A DNA stretch of 64,000 bases from an uncultured Bacillota bacterium (GTDB lineage Bacteria > Bacillota_I > Bacilli_A > RFN20 > CAG-826), in assembly GCA_949299565.1 (NCBI GenBank), contig OX437086.1, forward strand, positions 414,919 to 478,918, read 5' to 3'. Within the stretch, counting starts at the first letter, position 1; each line of letters opens with the position of its first letter. The translations under genes were made by a program, and so were the position numbers. The notes under the pieces were generated by a model. The model saw only the letters and a list, made by a program, of their open reading frames with translations. It ran no database searches and was not told the DNA's origin. Positions 16,892 through 25,959 of the stretch are shown one piece after another.

Positions 16892-18475
16892 ATGATGGCT
16901 ACACAACAAAGTATTGAAAAAAGAGCCAATAAACAAATATTTGTTGGCGCAATAATGGGATATGTTGCCATTGCGATAAACGTTCTGTCTGGTTTGCTTT
17001 TTACTCCTTGGATTATTGAAAGCTTAGGAGAAAGCCAATACGGATTATATACACTTTCCAATTCGCTCATTTCACTGTTTTTAATTGATTTTGGTTTGAG
17101 TGCTACTGCGAATGCTTTTTTAGCAAAATATCGAGCGCATAACGATACGAAGAGCATTCAATCTTTTTTGGGCATTATATACAAACTATATTTGATTATC
17201 GACTTTGTCTTATTAGTTGTTTTCGTTTCGCTTTATTTTCTATCGCCTTATATTTACCAAGGGCTTACATCTAACGAAATAGAACAATTTCAAGTATGCT
17301 TTTTAATTTTTGCTGGTTTTAGCCTTATTTCTTTGCCGACTTCTACTTTCAACGGAGTTATTAATGCTTATGAACAAATTGTTTGGGTTAAGTTCTTAGA
17401 TATCGTTCAAAAGATAGCCTATATCTCATTAACTGCCGTCAGCATTGTTTTTAACTGGGGACTATATGCTTTAGTCGCGATTAATGCATTTTCGAATTTA
17501 CTTATCATCGGGATTAAATATTTAATCATTCGTTTTAAGATGAAAGTGAAATCGAATTTTAGAGATAAGTTCACTTTTGCAATCGCCAAACCAATTTTAA
17601 TGTATTCGTTATGGGCTGCTGTTGAAGGAATATTCAACCATATCAGCATATCTATATCGCCTAGTATTTTGGGGATTGTATCAGATTCGAGCAACATTGC
17701 TCGTTTTGGTCTTGTCACCACGATTACTTATTATGTGACGCAATTAAGCAATATTTTAGGCTCAACTCTTCTTCCGAAGCTGGCTAGATATCACGAGGAA
17801 GGAGAAGAGGTTTTCAAGAAGAAACTGATGGTTCTATCATCAGCAATAGGGAAGGTGCAGTTAATAATTATCGCAACAATTATTGTCGTTTTTGGGTGTT
17901 TCGGTCAGGAGTTTGTTCTAATATGGATGAGAGGCAACACCTTTTATTTACCATCATATTACGGCATTTTGATGGCAATTGTTATGAACGTTTTCTACCT
18001 TCCGCAAATAGTGCTTCGGTCAGCAATGTATACTACAAATAATGTAAAGCAATTAGCGATTGTATCCATTACGAAGGCGGTTTGCTGCGTAGCTATTTCA
18101 TTCGGCTTGTCTTATATATGGGGATTCATGGGCGCATCAATGGCAATCATGATATCGATGTTTATTCAAGTAATTTTGTTAGATTATTTTTTCTCAAAGA
18201 AAATAAAAATATCGATGGTTGAATTTTTCAAAAAAACATATTTCCGCATGGCTATAGTGATCTGCATCTGCGTTCCTATCGGAGTGTTGATGCATTTTTA
18301 TCTCAATTTTTCTAACGATATTCAACACGCGACATTATATAAGTTCTTGTTAGAAGCCTCGATATTAACCGTTCTATATTTGCTTCTGACCTATTTTGTA
18401 GGACTTACCAAAAACGAGAGAAAAGTTATAAACACGAAGATATCAAAAATCTTTAAGAAACCCAGTAGAGCGTAA
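16892..18475 (+). CDS. Wzx-type polysaccharide flippase
   Basis: A 527-residue MOP-superfamily transporter with about 14 hydrophobic segments. The N-terminus has the family pattern (GAIMGYVAIAINVLSGLLFTPWI, about residues 21-43, followed by LGESQYGLYTLSNSL). Such proteins flip undecaprenyl-linked repeat units to the outer face for polymerisation by the Wzy-like protein encoded upstream. The start at 16892 replaces the TTG at 16874, which lies inside a hairpin. It is the last forward gene before the reversed glycosyltransferase. Confidence 0.88.
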   Translation: MMATQQSIEKRANKQIFVGAIMGYVAIAINVLSGLLFTPWIIESLGESQYGLYTLSNSLISLFLIDFGLSATANAFLAKYRAHNDTKSIQSFLGIIYKLYLIIDFVLLVVFVSLYFLSPYIYQGLTSNEIEQFQVCFLIFAGFSLISLPTSTFNGVINAYEQIVWVKFLDIVQKIAYISLTAVSIVFNWGLYALVAINAFSNLLIIGIKYLIIRFKMKVKSNFRDKFTFAIAKPILMYSLWAAVEGIFNHISISISPSILGIVSDSSNIARFGLVTTITYYVTQLSNILGSTLLPKLARYHEEGEEVFKKKLMVLSSAIGKVQLIIIATIIVVFGCFGQEFVLIWMRGNTFYLPSYYGILMAIVMNVFYLPQIVLRSAMYTTNNVKQLAIVSITKAVCCVAISFGLSYIWGFMGASMAIMISMFIQVILLDYFFSKKIKISMVEFFKKTYFRMAIVICICVPIGVLMHFYLNFSNDIQHATLYKFLLEASILTVLYLLLTYFVGLTKNERKVINTKISKIFKKPSRA

Positions 18476-18509
18476 TCTCGAAACGGCGATTCGCGGTTTT
18501 GTTCTTGTT

Positions 18510-19715
18510 TTATTTACTGCTTATTAGTTTATCGTAAAGTTCAATATATTCGTTTGCAAAATGTTCTCGCGAATATGGTTTTGCTGTTTCTAATATTTGT
18601 TTAATATTCATTTTATTCGAAACCAACTCATATATTTTTTTCTTTGTATTTTCAACGTCATCAGTCGGCACAACATATCCGTTAATTCCGTCTTTTATCA
18701 TTTCTGCCGCTCCGCCGGAATTGAAGCAAATTATTGGAGTGCCGCAAGATATACACTCTAAGTTTACGGTTGGAAAATTATCGCGTTTCGTTGGGTTCAA
18801 AAAAACATCAATTGTAGAATAAAAAGAGGCCATTTTTTGGCGTGAAGAGATGCGTGGTCTTAAAACGAGATTTGGGCAATTGTTTTTTTCGATTTCATTT
18901 TCTGGCGCTCCAAATCCAATAATAATGAACTTGTTAGGATCCAATGCATTTGCAAGTCTTTTGATAAAGTTTAACCCTTTTCCTTCATTCAACAGATATG
19001 CAGCGACGCCTATAATGAATCTACCATCGGCCAGCTTTAACAACGTTTCATAAGGAGCTGTTCTCTTGAATATTTTTTGATCTACTCCGTTTCTAATGAT
19101 TTCGACATTCGTGAAGTTGTATCTTGTTTCGAAAATGTTTTTTAGCCATTGAGAGGGGCTGACAAAAACTATATTGGATGAGTAGTTTTTAATTAAATTT
19201 TCTTTTTTCAACGAGTATTTTTTTACTTTTTTTCGAATAGATGTGGGGTAATAATCGCGATGCGGACAAACAACACAACCATTTTTCCATAACTCGCAGC
19301 CGAAAGAATAACAGCATCTCCCGGTAACGAGCCATTCATCATGTAACGTCCAAACGATTTTGATATTACTTTTTGATGCAAATTCAATAACTTTTTCTAT
19401 GTTTATAAAGGAACTATGAACATTATTTATGTGGATGAGATCTGGTCTCTCTCTTTTTAAAAAGTTGATTGCTTTTTTTGTACCGACGGTATTGCAAAAT
19501 CCATCGTTTCCAACGAGATATGTGTAAAGCCTGCTTGATTTGTATGACAATGAACTAGTTCTTAATTGAAGCACGTTGTAATCGCTAATATCGCTTTTTT
19601 CTCTATAGATGTAGCACATTGAAGCATTTCTTTTTTCTTTTAGAAAAAATGAAATATCCTTAATTATGTTTCCAGTAGATCCGTTCACCCAACCATTTAT
19701 AAAGCAAATTTTCAT
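18510..19715 (-). CDS. GT4 glycosyltransferase with Cys-rich insert, reversed in the locus
   Basis: A 401-residue GT-B glycosyltransferase. The N-terminal domain contains the Cys-rich stretch WTLHDEWLVTGRCCYSFGCE (near 122-141) followed by WKNGCVVCPH, a pattern of one GT4 subgroup. The C-terminal domain has FLNPTKRDNFPTVNLECISCG (about 310-330), carrying the usual E-x7-E-like nucleotide-sugar site, and GINGYVV. It is transcribed opposite to the rest of the locus from its own TGC-TATCTT promoter, ending 34 bases from the flippase stop. This suggests separate acquisition or independent control. It is clearly AT-rich. Confidence 0.85.
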   Translation of the reverse strand: MKICFINGWVNGSTGNIIKDISFFLKEKRNASMCYIYREKSDISDYNVLQLRTSSLSYKSSRLYTYLVGNDGFCNTVGTKKAINFLKRERPDLIHINNVHSSFINIEKVIEFASKSNIKIVWTLHDEWLVTGRCCYSFGCELWKNGCVVCPHRDYYPTSIRKKVKKYSLKKENLIKNYSSNIVFVSPSQWLKNIFETRYNFTNVEIIRNGVDQKIFKRTAPYETLLKLADGRFIIGVAAYLLNEGKGLNFIKRLANALDPNKFIIIGFGAPENEIEKNNCPNLVLRPRISSRQKMASFYSTIDVFLNPTKRDNFPTVNLECISCGTPIICFNSGGAAEMIKDGINGYVVPTDDVENTKKKIYELVSNKMNIKQILETAKPYSREHFANEYIELYDKLISSK

Positions 19716-19722
19716 AATTATT

Positions 19723-19731
19723 AAGATAGCA
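19723..19731 (-). promoter_or_regulatory. Extended -10 of the reversed glycosyltransferase, predicted leaderless
   Basis: On the minus strand TGC precedes TATCTT, whose end lies 7 bases from the start codon. Its neighbour on the plus strand is the licD promoter, about 38 bases away. Confidence 0.5.
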
Positions 19732-19768
19732 CTTTGTTACATTAACAGTAACTAATACATAAATGGGA

Positions 19769-19774
19769 TATAAT
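19769..19774 (+). promoter_or_regulatory. -10 box of licD, predicted leaderless
   Basis: Perfect TATAAT ends 6 bases before ATG 19781, so the transcript should begin at the A of the start codon. An upstream ATG at 19763 would place the promoter inside the gene and is rejected. Confidence 0.7.
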
Positions 19775-19780
19775 AAAAAT

Positions 19781-20620
19781 ATGAAAAAGCACATTCTTAA
19801 TGAAGTCAAATTGAGCAAAGAAGAAGTTATCCAACTAAGAAAGACACAATTGGAGATTCTAGATTTTTTTTGCGATTTTTGTGAAAAGAATAATTTAAAA
19901 TACTATTTATTTGGCGGCACGCTCTTAGGTGCTGTTCGTCATAAGGGCTATATCCCTTGGGATGATGACTTAGATTTATGTATGCCATATGAAGATTATG
20001 CAAAAATGCTGAAGCTTTTCCCAAAAGATGGAAATTTTTTTCTAGAGGACGTTTCGACAGATAAGCATTATTTCCATTCTTTTGCGAAAATAATGAAAGC
20101 GAATACTGTTTATCGTGAATATAGAGTGCAAAACGTTAGATATCGACAATCTATTTTCATAGATATTTTCCCAATAATTTATGTTCCGAATTCAAATAAT
20201 CTCGCGTATTTTAATTTTTGTTTAGCGTATGAATTGCTTAGCATTAGGCTGCAGCCTAAATTAATAAAAATGCCAAGTGATAAAAAAACATCGCTGAAAA
20301 GAAAAGCTGCCATTTGCCTATCTTGGTTGCTTCTTTGGTGGTGTCCGAAAACAATCGCCGCAAAACTAAGATATAAATTAATTGACCATTACGGGAAAAA
20401 AGAAACTAATACCATTTCAGTTGGAATGCTTTTAACTGGGCATCGATATCCATCAAGTGCTTTTTCTGGTCTTAGCAAGGTCGAATTTGAAGGGAGAATG
20501 CTTAGTGCGCCTGAAAATTACGATGAGTATCTTAATATAAAGTTCGGAGAGTATATGGAACTACCTCCTTTAGAGAATCGCGAGGCGCATCACTATTTAG
20601 TAGAGTTTAAAGCTGATTAA
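19781..20620 (+). CDS. LicD-family phosphotransferase
   Basis: A 279-residue LicD/fukutin-type nucleotidyltransferase-fold protein with YLFGGTLLGAVRHKG (near 41) and IPWDDDLDL (near 57), the motifs that bind metal and nucleotide diphosphate. LicD proteins move phosphocholine, or other phospho-alcohols, from CDP-linked donors onto teichoic acid or polysaccharide sugars. The very next gene carries a cytidylyltransferase domain, so a CDP-linked donor made there could be used here. The identity of the phospho-group is not determined. The start at 19781 is set by the promoter. Confidence 0.9.
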   Translation: MKKHILNEVKLSKEEVIQLRKTQLEILDFFCDFCEKNNLKYYLFGGTLLGAVRHKGYIPWDDDLDLCMPYEDYAKMLKLFPKDGNFFLEDVSTDKHYFHSFAKIMKANTVYREYRVQNVRYRQSIFIDIFPIIYVPNSNNLAYFNFCLAYELLSIRLQPKLIKMPSDKKTSLKRKAAICLSWLLLWWCPKTIAAKLRYKLIDHYGKKETNTISVGMLLTGHRYPSSAFSGLSKVEFEGRMLSAPENYDEYLNIKFGEYMELPPLENREAHHYLVEFKAD

Positions 20621-20630
20621 CAATTAGAGT

Positions 20631-22139
20631 TTGGAACATAAGTTTGAGTCGTTAGAGTTCTTTATTGATTTTGTATTTCACGATTGTAAACTAGTTTGCA
20701 TGAACGAAACTTGCTTAAGTAACTTTTTGGTTTATAGGGATTTTCCTGATGGAGTTACGCTTGATTATTTAATTGACAAAGTAATTTCTAAAGGAAAGAG
20801 ATACCTAATTAAGGACATAAATGATTTGGATAGTGCAATAAAAGAAAGTCTTAAAGATGTAGATTTTTCTAAGACTGGAATTCTTTTATCTGGCGGTGTT
20901 GATTCAGCGCTTTTAGCTTCATATTGTCCTCCAGGAACATTAGCATTTACGATAAGCTATCCAGAAATAAGCGATTTTGACGAAGCCAAACAAGCAGAAA
21001 TATACGCTAATAAATTCGGTTTGCGATTAGTTAAAGTTCCCGTGGTATTCCAAGACGTCTTAGATTTTCAAGACGACATTATGCTCTTTAAAAAAGAGCC
21101 GTTGTCCAGCATTGAAATTGCGCTCCATAAGTGTGCGTTACGTGCTCTAGATTTTGGGTTAGAGAATCTTCTTACTGGAATGGGCGCTGATGCTATTTTT
21201 GGCGGTCTTACGAACATAATGTCTAGAACGTGGACAAAAGATGATTTTATTAAGCGATATACATTCTTAGATCCAGCTAAGGCATTGAAAGAGCCGCAAG
21301 CGGATTATTCTTTTTTTGATGAATTTTTAATTGATGGGAGTTTCGATGCCAATCTTTTCATGCAAAAAGTTTTTGGAAAATCCACGCAAAAATATTTTTT
21401 GTCTGCTGTTGAATCAGTTGGCGTGAATTTGATAGCTCCGTTTGAACATTTTGATCGAGGTTTTCCTCTTTCTATCGACGATATGCTTAATGGTCACGAA
21501 AAAAGAATGTTACGTGAACTATTGAGCGAAAGAAGTGGCGGTCTAGCTGCCCCTAAAAAGCGACCGTTGCCAAGGCCATTGAGTGTTTGGAAAAATTACT
21601 TCGGAGATTTGATTAATCCTGAATTTTTGCCTGACGCATACAACAATTGCCAAACCGATGAGCAAAGGTGGCTTCTATACACTTTAGATCATTGGTTGTA
21701 TCTCCAAAAAAACAATTGCTTTAAGCATTACGATGTTTGTTATACAACGGGCGTTTATGATATGTTCCACATGGGGCATTTGAATCTTTTAAGAAGAGCT
21801 TCAAAGATGTGCAATAAGTTAATTGTCGGAGTGACAAATGACTCTTTGGTTTCGTATAAACACAAACACTCAACGATTTGTTTTGAAGACCGAATCAGAA
21901 TTGTTCGCTCGTTACCGTTTGTTTATAAAGCTGTTGAGCAAAGCGACATGAATAAAAAGGAAGCATGCATTAGGTTTGGCGCTAATGCTATCGTTGTCGG
22001 TGACGATTGGAAGAACACAGAGAAATGGAACAATTACGAAAAGGAGTTATCCGAAGTCGGAATTGATGTCATTTATTTGCCATACACTAAAAGAATTTCG
22101 ACTACAAAATTAGTGGAAACGATAAAATCTGAAAAGTAA
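20631..22139 (+). CDS. Fusion: asparagine-synthase-like domain plus TagD-like cytidylyltransferase
   Basis: A 502-residue two-domain protein. Residues about 80-330 resemble the ATP-pyrophosphatase half of asparagine synthetase (PP-loop GILLSGGVDSALLAS near 84, LLTGMGADAIFGG near 182), but the N-terminal glutaminase domain with its Cys is absent. Residues about 368-502 form a glycerol-3-phosphate-type cytidylyltransferase (TTGVYDMFHMGHLNLL with the HxGH site, GVTNDSLV, and a closing KRISTTKLV). It probably makes a CDP-activated and perhaps amidated or aminoacylated group for LicD. TTG 20631 is the start of the open frame; ATG 20700 is an alternative that keeps both domains. I know no characterised protein with this architecture. 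Confidence 0.8.
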   Translation: MEHKFESLEFFIDFVFHDCKLVCMNETCLSNFLVYRDFPDGVTLDYLIDKVISKGKRYLIKDINDLDSAIKESLKDVDFSKTGILLSGGVDSALLASYCPPGTLAFTISYPEISDFDEAKQAEIYANKFGLRLVKVPVVFQDVLDFQDDIMLFKKEPLSSIEIALHKCALRALDFGLENLLTGMGADAIFGGLTNIMSRTWTKDDFIKRYTFLDPAKALKEPQADYSFFDEFLIDGSFDANLFMQKVFGKSTQKYFLSAVESVGVNLIAPFEHFDRGFPLSIDDMLNGHEKRMLRELLSERSGGLAAPKKRPLPRPLSVWKNYFGDLINPEFLPDAYNNCQTDEQRWLLYTLDHWLYLQKNNCFKHYDVCYTTGVYDMFHMGHLNLLRRASKMCNKLIVGVTNDSLVSYKHKHSTICFEDRIRIVRSLPFVYKAVEQSDMNKKEACIRFGANAIVVGDDWKNTEKWNNYEKELSEVGIDVIYLPYTKRISTTKLVETIKSEK

Positions 22140-22248
22140 TTTCCATTGTGCAGGCTAATTATATTTTCTATTTTTAAGCGTAGTAAATTCGAATGTTCGA
22201 ATAAATTACTGGTTCTTAAATAGCCTTAAGGCATTATTTAAGCATATA

Positions 22249-22292
22249 AAAATCCCCCAGTATTTACCTAGTCAGTAAAATTTGGGGGACAT
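22249..22292 (-). terminator. Terminator of tRNA-Ser(GGA)
   Basis: A long stem built on CCCCCA/TGGGGG with an AT-rich inner part is followed on the minus strand by TTTTTAT. It lies downstream of the tRNA. Confidence 0.75.
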
Positions 22293-22303
22293 TTTAACGT
22301 GAG

Positions 22304-22394
22304 TGGCGGAGGAAAAGGGATTCGAACCCTTGCACCCGGTTAAGAGTCTATGAGCTTTCCAAGCCCACCCCTTCGGCCACTTGGGTATTCCTCC
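22304..22394 (-). tRNA. tRNA-Ser(GGA)
   Basis: Acceptor GGAGGAA pairs with TTCCTCC, then G and encoded CCA. The anticodon loop TTGGAAA gives GGA. A long variable arm marks a class II tRNA of 91 nt. It closes the polysaccharide locus. Confidence 0.95.
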
Positions 22395-22454
22395 AGCCAG
22401 CCTAGCAATTATAGTGGTAGATGCCTCTTAATTCAAATAGTTAGATGATAAATG

Positions 22455-22460
22455 TATAAT
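22455..22460 (+). promoter_or_regulatory. -10 box of the pseudouridine synthase gene, predicted leaderless
   Basis: Perfect TATAAT, directly preceded by TG, ends 7 bases before ATG 22468. Confidence 0.65.
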
Positions 22461-22467
22461 AACTATA

Positions 22468-23439
22468 ATGATTGAGGAAAGAATAACAGCCATCAACGAT
22501 GGCCAAAAAGCTCTAAAATTTGCAAGACTCTATCTTAAAGAAGCGCCTCTCTCTTTTATTTATCATCTCTTTCGCAAGAAGGATTTTAAAGTAAACGGTC
22601 ACTGGGTCAAAAAAGAACATATTTTAAAAGAAGGAGACATCATCCGAATCTATGTCACGGATGCACAACTTGCTAGTTTTCATCAAGCGCGTGAAGTTCT
22701 CCAAAACGATTTGCCATACCCGATAATTTATGAAGATCAAAACCTTTTGATAGTTGATAAGCCTCGAGGTTTATTGACAACCGCTGATGCCTACGAGAAG
22801 CGCAAAACTCTCGCTCACCAAGTTTTGGACTATCTGAGCTATAAAAAGGAATTTGATCCTCTTCATCATAGTTTTGTTCCCTCGCCCGCCCATCGTTTGG
22901 ACCGCAATACTGCTGGAATTGTCGTTTTTGGCAAAACGGATGCTGCCTTAAAAGCGCTTGAAGAAATGTTTAAAGAAAGAACGGGAATCAAAAAAACCTA
23001 CTTAGCCCTTGTAAAAGGACATCCGACAAAAACTGAAGGCTATATCGATCGAGCCTTAAAAAAAGATGCGAATAAAGGCTTTGTTCGTTTAGCTTCAGAA
23101 AAAGAAGGCGGCAAAAGCGCTCAAACCAAATATAAATTAGTCGAGAAATATGGGCCTTGCAGTTTATTGGAATGCAAACTTTTAACCGGACGCACTCATC
23201 AGATTCGCGTCCATTTATCTTCGATTGGCCTACCGATTCTAGGCGATGCAAAATATGGTGATTTTGCTTTCAATCACGAGATAGGCTCTCTTTTTCATTG
23301 GGAGGGGCAATTCCTGCACGCGAATAGTTTATGTTTCTTAGAGCCGCTAGAGCCCTTAACCTATTTGAAAGGCAAAAAATTCCTTTCTTCTTTGACGAAA
23401 GATGAAGAAGAATTACTCGCCTTTTTAAAGACACGTTAA
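22468..23439 (+). CDS. RluC/RluD-family pseudouridine synthase
   Basis: A 323-residue protein with an N-terminal S4-type RNA-binding domain (about 20-70, FKVNGHWVKKEHILKEGDIIRI) and a catalytic domain with the active-site Asp in HRLDRNTAGIVVF (near 142). GRTHQIRVHLSSIGLPILGD (near 252) is the second hallmark. It isomerises uridines in 23S rRNA or, less likely, tRNA. The exact target sites cannot be assigned from sequence. It begins a short forward operon with the phosphoglucomutase 23 bases on. Confidence 0.93.
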   Translation: MIEERITAINDGQKALKFARLYLKEAPLSFIYHLFRKKDFKVNGHWVKKEHILKEGDIIRIYVTDAQLASFHQAREVLQNDLPYPIIYEDQNLLIVDKPRGLLTTADAYEKRKTLAHQVLDYLSYKKEFDPLHHSFVPSPAHRLDRNTAGIVVFGKTDAALKALEEMFKERTGIKKTYLALVKGHPTKTEGYIDRALKKDANKGFVRLASEKEGGKSAQTKYKLVEKYGPCSLLECKLLTGRTHQIRVHLSSIGLPILGDAKYGDFAFNHEIGSLFHWEGQFLHANSLCFLEPLEPLTYLKGKKFLSSLTKDEEELLAFLKTR

Positions 23440-23462
23440 AATTAAAATAGAGGAGAACTATT

Positions 23463-25175
23463 ATGAACCGCAGTCAAGAGAATTATGAACGTTGGCTTTC
23501 TTCTAGCAAGGTGAGTGCAGAGGATAAAGGAATCTTGCGCAAAATGGATGAGAAGGAAATTGATGATGCCTTTTATCAAGATATAGAATTCGGAACAGCG
23601 GGAATGCGCGGGATTTTAGGTCCGGGCACTAATCGGATGAATCTTTTTACCGTTAAAAAGGCAACAATTGCTTTTGCCTTGTTTCTCTTAGAGAAGTATC
23701 CGAATGCCCGTGAGGCTGGCGTTGTTATTTCCCATGATAATCGACACATGTCGCGCGAATTTACGCTCAATAGCGCATCGATTCTCAATAAGATGGGCAT
23801 TAAAGCCTATATCTTCGATGATTTAAGACCAACGCCTGAATTATCTTTTGCGGTGCGACATCTTAAAACTGTCGGCGGCATCATGATTACCGCCTCACAT
23901 AATCCAAAGGAATATAATGGCTATAAGGTCTATGATGAATGCGGATGTCAGTTAGTGCCTTTTAAAATCGCTCGCCTCCTTAAAATCATTAAGGAATTGC
24001 CGAACGAACTCGACATTGAAGCGAAAGCGGATAATCACCCCGGGAAAACGATTGTTCTTTCGCATGACGTTGATGATGAATATGTCGCCTTGGTTGAAGG
24101 AATTAGCCTTGAAAGAAAACTTGATAAGAAAGGTTTTAAAATCGTTTATACGCCTCAACATGGCACATCATATGAAAACGCTATGCGTGTTTTTCATGAT
24201 TTAGGATATGAGATATATCCAGTCGCTGCTCAGTGTGTGCATGATCCGGATTTCGGGGCCACATTATCGCCGAATCCCGAAGTCGAAGATGCTTATATCG
24301 AACCTTTGAAATTAGCGCATGAACTTGATGCTAATTTGATTGTCATGACTGATCCTGATGGCGATCGTTGCGGATTAGCCTATAAAAAGAAAGATGGAAG
24401 TTGGGAACGTCTCAACGGCAACCAATCAGCGGCCCTTCTTTTAGAATATATGTGTGAGGCCCATCTCCGTCATGGAGATTTGCCAGCCGACGGCGTAATC
24501 TACGACACGATTGTCTCCTCTTCCTTAGCGAGAAAAATTGCCGAGCATTACGGACTCAAAGTTGAAACGTTCCTCACCGGCTTCAAATATATCGGCGAAC
24601 GGATTCATCATTATGAGGTTTTAGGAGGAGGACCGACTTTCTTCTTCGGCTATGAGGAAAGTTATGGTTGTTTGATCGCGCCTTTCGTGCGCGATAAAGA
24701 CGGTCTTCAAGCGATTCTTCTTTATTCGGAAATGGCTAATTATTATTACCGGCAAGGCAAAACTCTCGATGAGGTCTACATGACTTTATTGGAAAAATAC
24801 GGCGGTCACTATACTCTTGATGATTCGTTGGCCTTCAAGGGCAGCGAAGGACAAAAAGAGATGAAGGATCTTTTGAACAATTTACGAGTCCAAACGCCAA
24901 AAGAGATTGGAGGACTTTCCGTCATCGGGGTCGATGATTATTTGAAAGGCCGAACGTTTGACTTATTGCAAAATAAAGAAGAGGAGATCTCTTTAGATCG
25001 CTCAGATGTTTTGCGTTTCCGTTTAGAAGACGGCAGTTGGATTGCGATCCGTCCATCGGGTACCGAACCGAAATGCAAATTCTATATCGAAGCTTGTGGC
25101 AGCGCACACGAGGATCTTAAAAATAAGGCTCAAAAACTTTTAGAATCGTTTAAAGCAATTGCTCTAAATCACTAA
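23463..25175 (+). CDS. pgcA: Phosphoglucomutase/phosphomannomutase
   Basis: A 570-residue alpha-D-phosphohexomutase. The N-terminal FGTAGMRG is near residue 41, the phosphoserine loop ITASHNPKEYNGYK near 140, the metal-binding TDPDGDRCG near 298, and RPSGTEPKCKFY near 533. It interconverts glucose-1- and glucose-6-phosphate and so supplies UDP-glucose for the Ugd step of the polysaccharide locus. AGAGGAG is a strong Shine-Dalgarno. The last 26 bases overlap the 3' end of the convergent HAD gene, inside which this gene's terminator lies. Confidence 0.94.
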   Translation: MNRSQENYERWLSSSKVSAEDKGILRKMDEKEIDDAFYQDIEFGTAGMRGILGPGTNRMNLFTVKKATIAFALFLLEKYPNAREAGVVISHDNRHMSREFTLNSASILNKMGIKAYIFDDLRPTPELSFAVRHLKTVGGIMITASHNPKEYNGYKVYDECGCQLVPFKIARLLKIIKELPNELDIEAKADNHPGKTIVLSHDVDDEYVALVEGISLERKLDKKGFKIVYTPQHGTSYENAMRVFHDLGYEIYPVAAQCVHDPDFGATLSPNPEVEDAYIEPLKLAHELDANLIVMTDPDGDRCGLAYKKKDGSWERLNGNQSAALLLEYMCEAHLRHGDLPADGVIYDTIVSSSLARKIAEHYGLKVETFLTGFKYIGERIHHYEVLGGGPTFFFGYEESYGCLIAPFVRDKDGLQAILLYSEMANYYYRQGKTLDEVYMTLLEKYGGHYTLDDSLAFKGSEGQKEMKDLLNNLRVQTPKEIGGLSVIGVDDYLKGRTFDLLQNKEEEISLDRSDVLRFRLEDGSWIAIRPSGTEPKCKFYIEACGSAHEDLKNKAQKLLESFKAIALNH

Positions 25176-25959
25176 AATATTTTATTAGAGTGAAGGCCAC
25201 CCCATCCTCCTGGTGGCCTTTTTCAGTTGAAGGGAAAGTCTCTTTAAGAAGAGAAGACTTCGAATTCTTCATCACGAAAGGATGACCGGAATTTAACAAA
25301 AAGTTATAGTCGTTATCCGCATCGCCGAAAGCCCAAACATCTTCTTTTTTGTAATGCAGTTCCTTCAATAAATAAGAAAGAGCGAACCCTTTATCATATC
25401 CGGGAATATAACATTCGGCATAAGGGCTGTTCGTCCAATGACGAAGGCCGTAGCCTTCAGAGTTACTTGTTTCAAGAAGAAAAGGATAATGTGATTCTTG
25501 AATATGAAAAAGGGCCGTCCAGACGTCCTCTTTGATCGTCTTTTCTAAAGGACCGTAAGTGGTTTTCTCTTTTTCATAGGGGAAATAAGAAAATAAATAT
25601 GAATCGTCGTGCAAAAGATAAAAGCGATCAAGCGATTCAGCCATTGCAGAAACCAGATAAGGACTTGCGGATTGATAAATTCTTATGACTTTCTCTTTTT
25701 CGAACGGCTTGCTATAGCCTCTAAAATTTTGATCGCTGGGATTTAAAAGCAACGTCCCGTTATAAGCAATGAGAGGGGCAGACAAATTAAGGTAACGATA
25801 ATAACGAAGGATGCTTCGCAACGGACGTCCGGAAGTGAGAACAATCAAATGACCAAGCGTTTGAAGAGCAACTAATGTTTTAAATGTTAAAGGAGAGATT
25901 TCTGATTTCTCATTTAGAAGCGTGCCATCCATATCGATGGCAATCAGTTGTTTTTTCAT
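25150..25959 (-). CDS. Cof-type HAD phosphatase
   Basis: A 269-residue HAD-IIB hydrolase with motif I IDMDGTLLNE at residues 8-17, LTSGRPLRS (near 41) and FGDADNDYNFLLNSG (near 215). Its substrate is unknown. The start ATG overlaps the trpS stop by one base, so it is translated from the trpS transcript. Its 3' end overlaps pgcA by 26 bases, and its coding sequence contains the convergent pgcA terminator, so convergent transcripts may interfere. Confidence 0.9.
   Translation of the reverse strand: MKKQLIAIDMDGTLLNEKSEISPLTFKTLVALQTLGHLIVLTSGRPLRSILRYYRYLNLSAPLIAYNGTLLLNPSDQNFRGYSKPFEKEKVIRIYQSASPYLVSAMAESLDRFYLLHDDSYLFSYFPYEKEKTTYGPLEKTIKEDVWTALFHIQESHYPFLLETSNSEGYGLRHWTNSPYAECYIPGYDKGFALSYLLKELHYKKEDVWAFGDADNDYNFLLNSGHPFVMKNSKSSLLKETFPSTEKGHQEDGVAFTLIKYFSDLEQLL
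25190..25223 (+). terminator. pgcA terminator inside the opposing HAD gene
   Basis: AAGGCCACC and GGTGGCCTT (about 25192-25218) pair around a 10-base loop and are followed by TTTTTC on the plus strand. There is no T-run on the minus strand, so it serves pgcA. It encodes part of the HAD protein in antisense. Confidence 0.8.
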
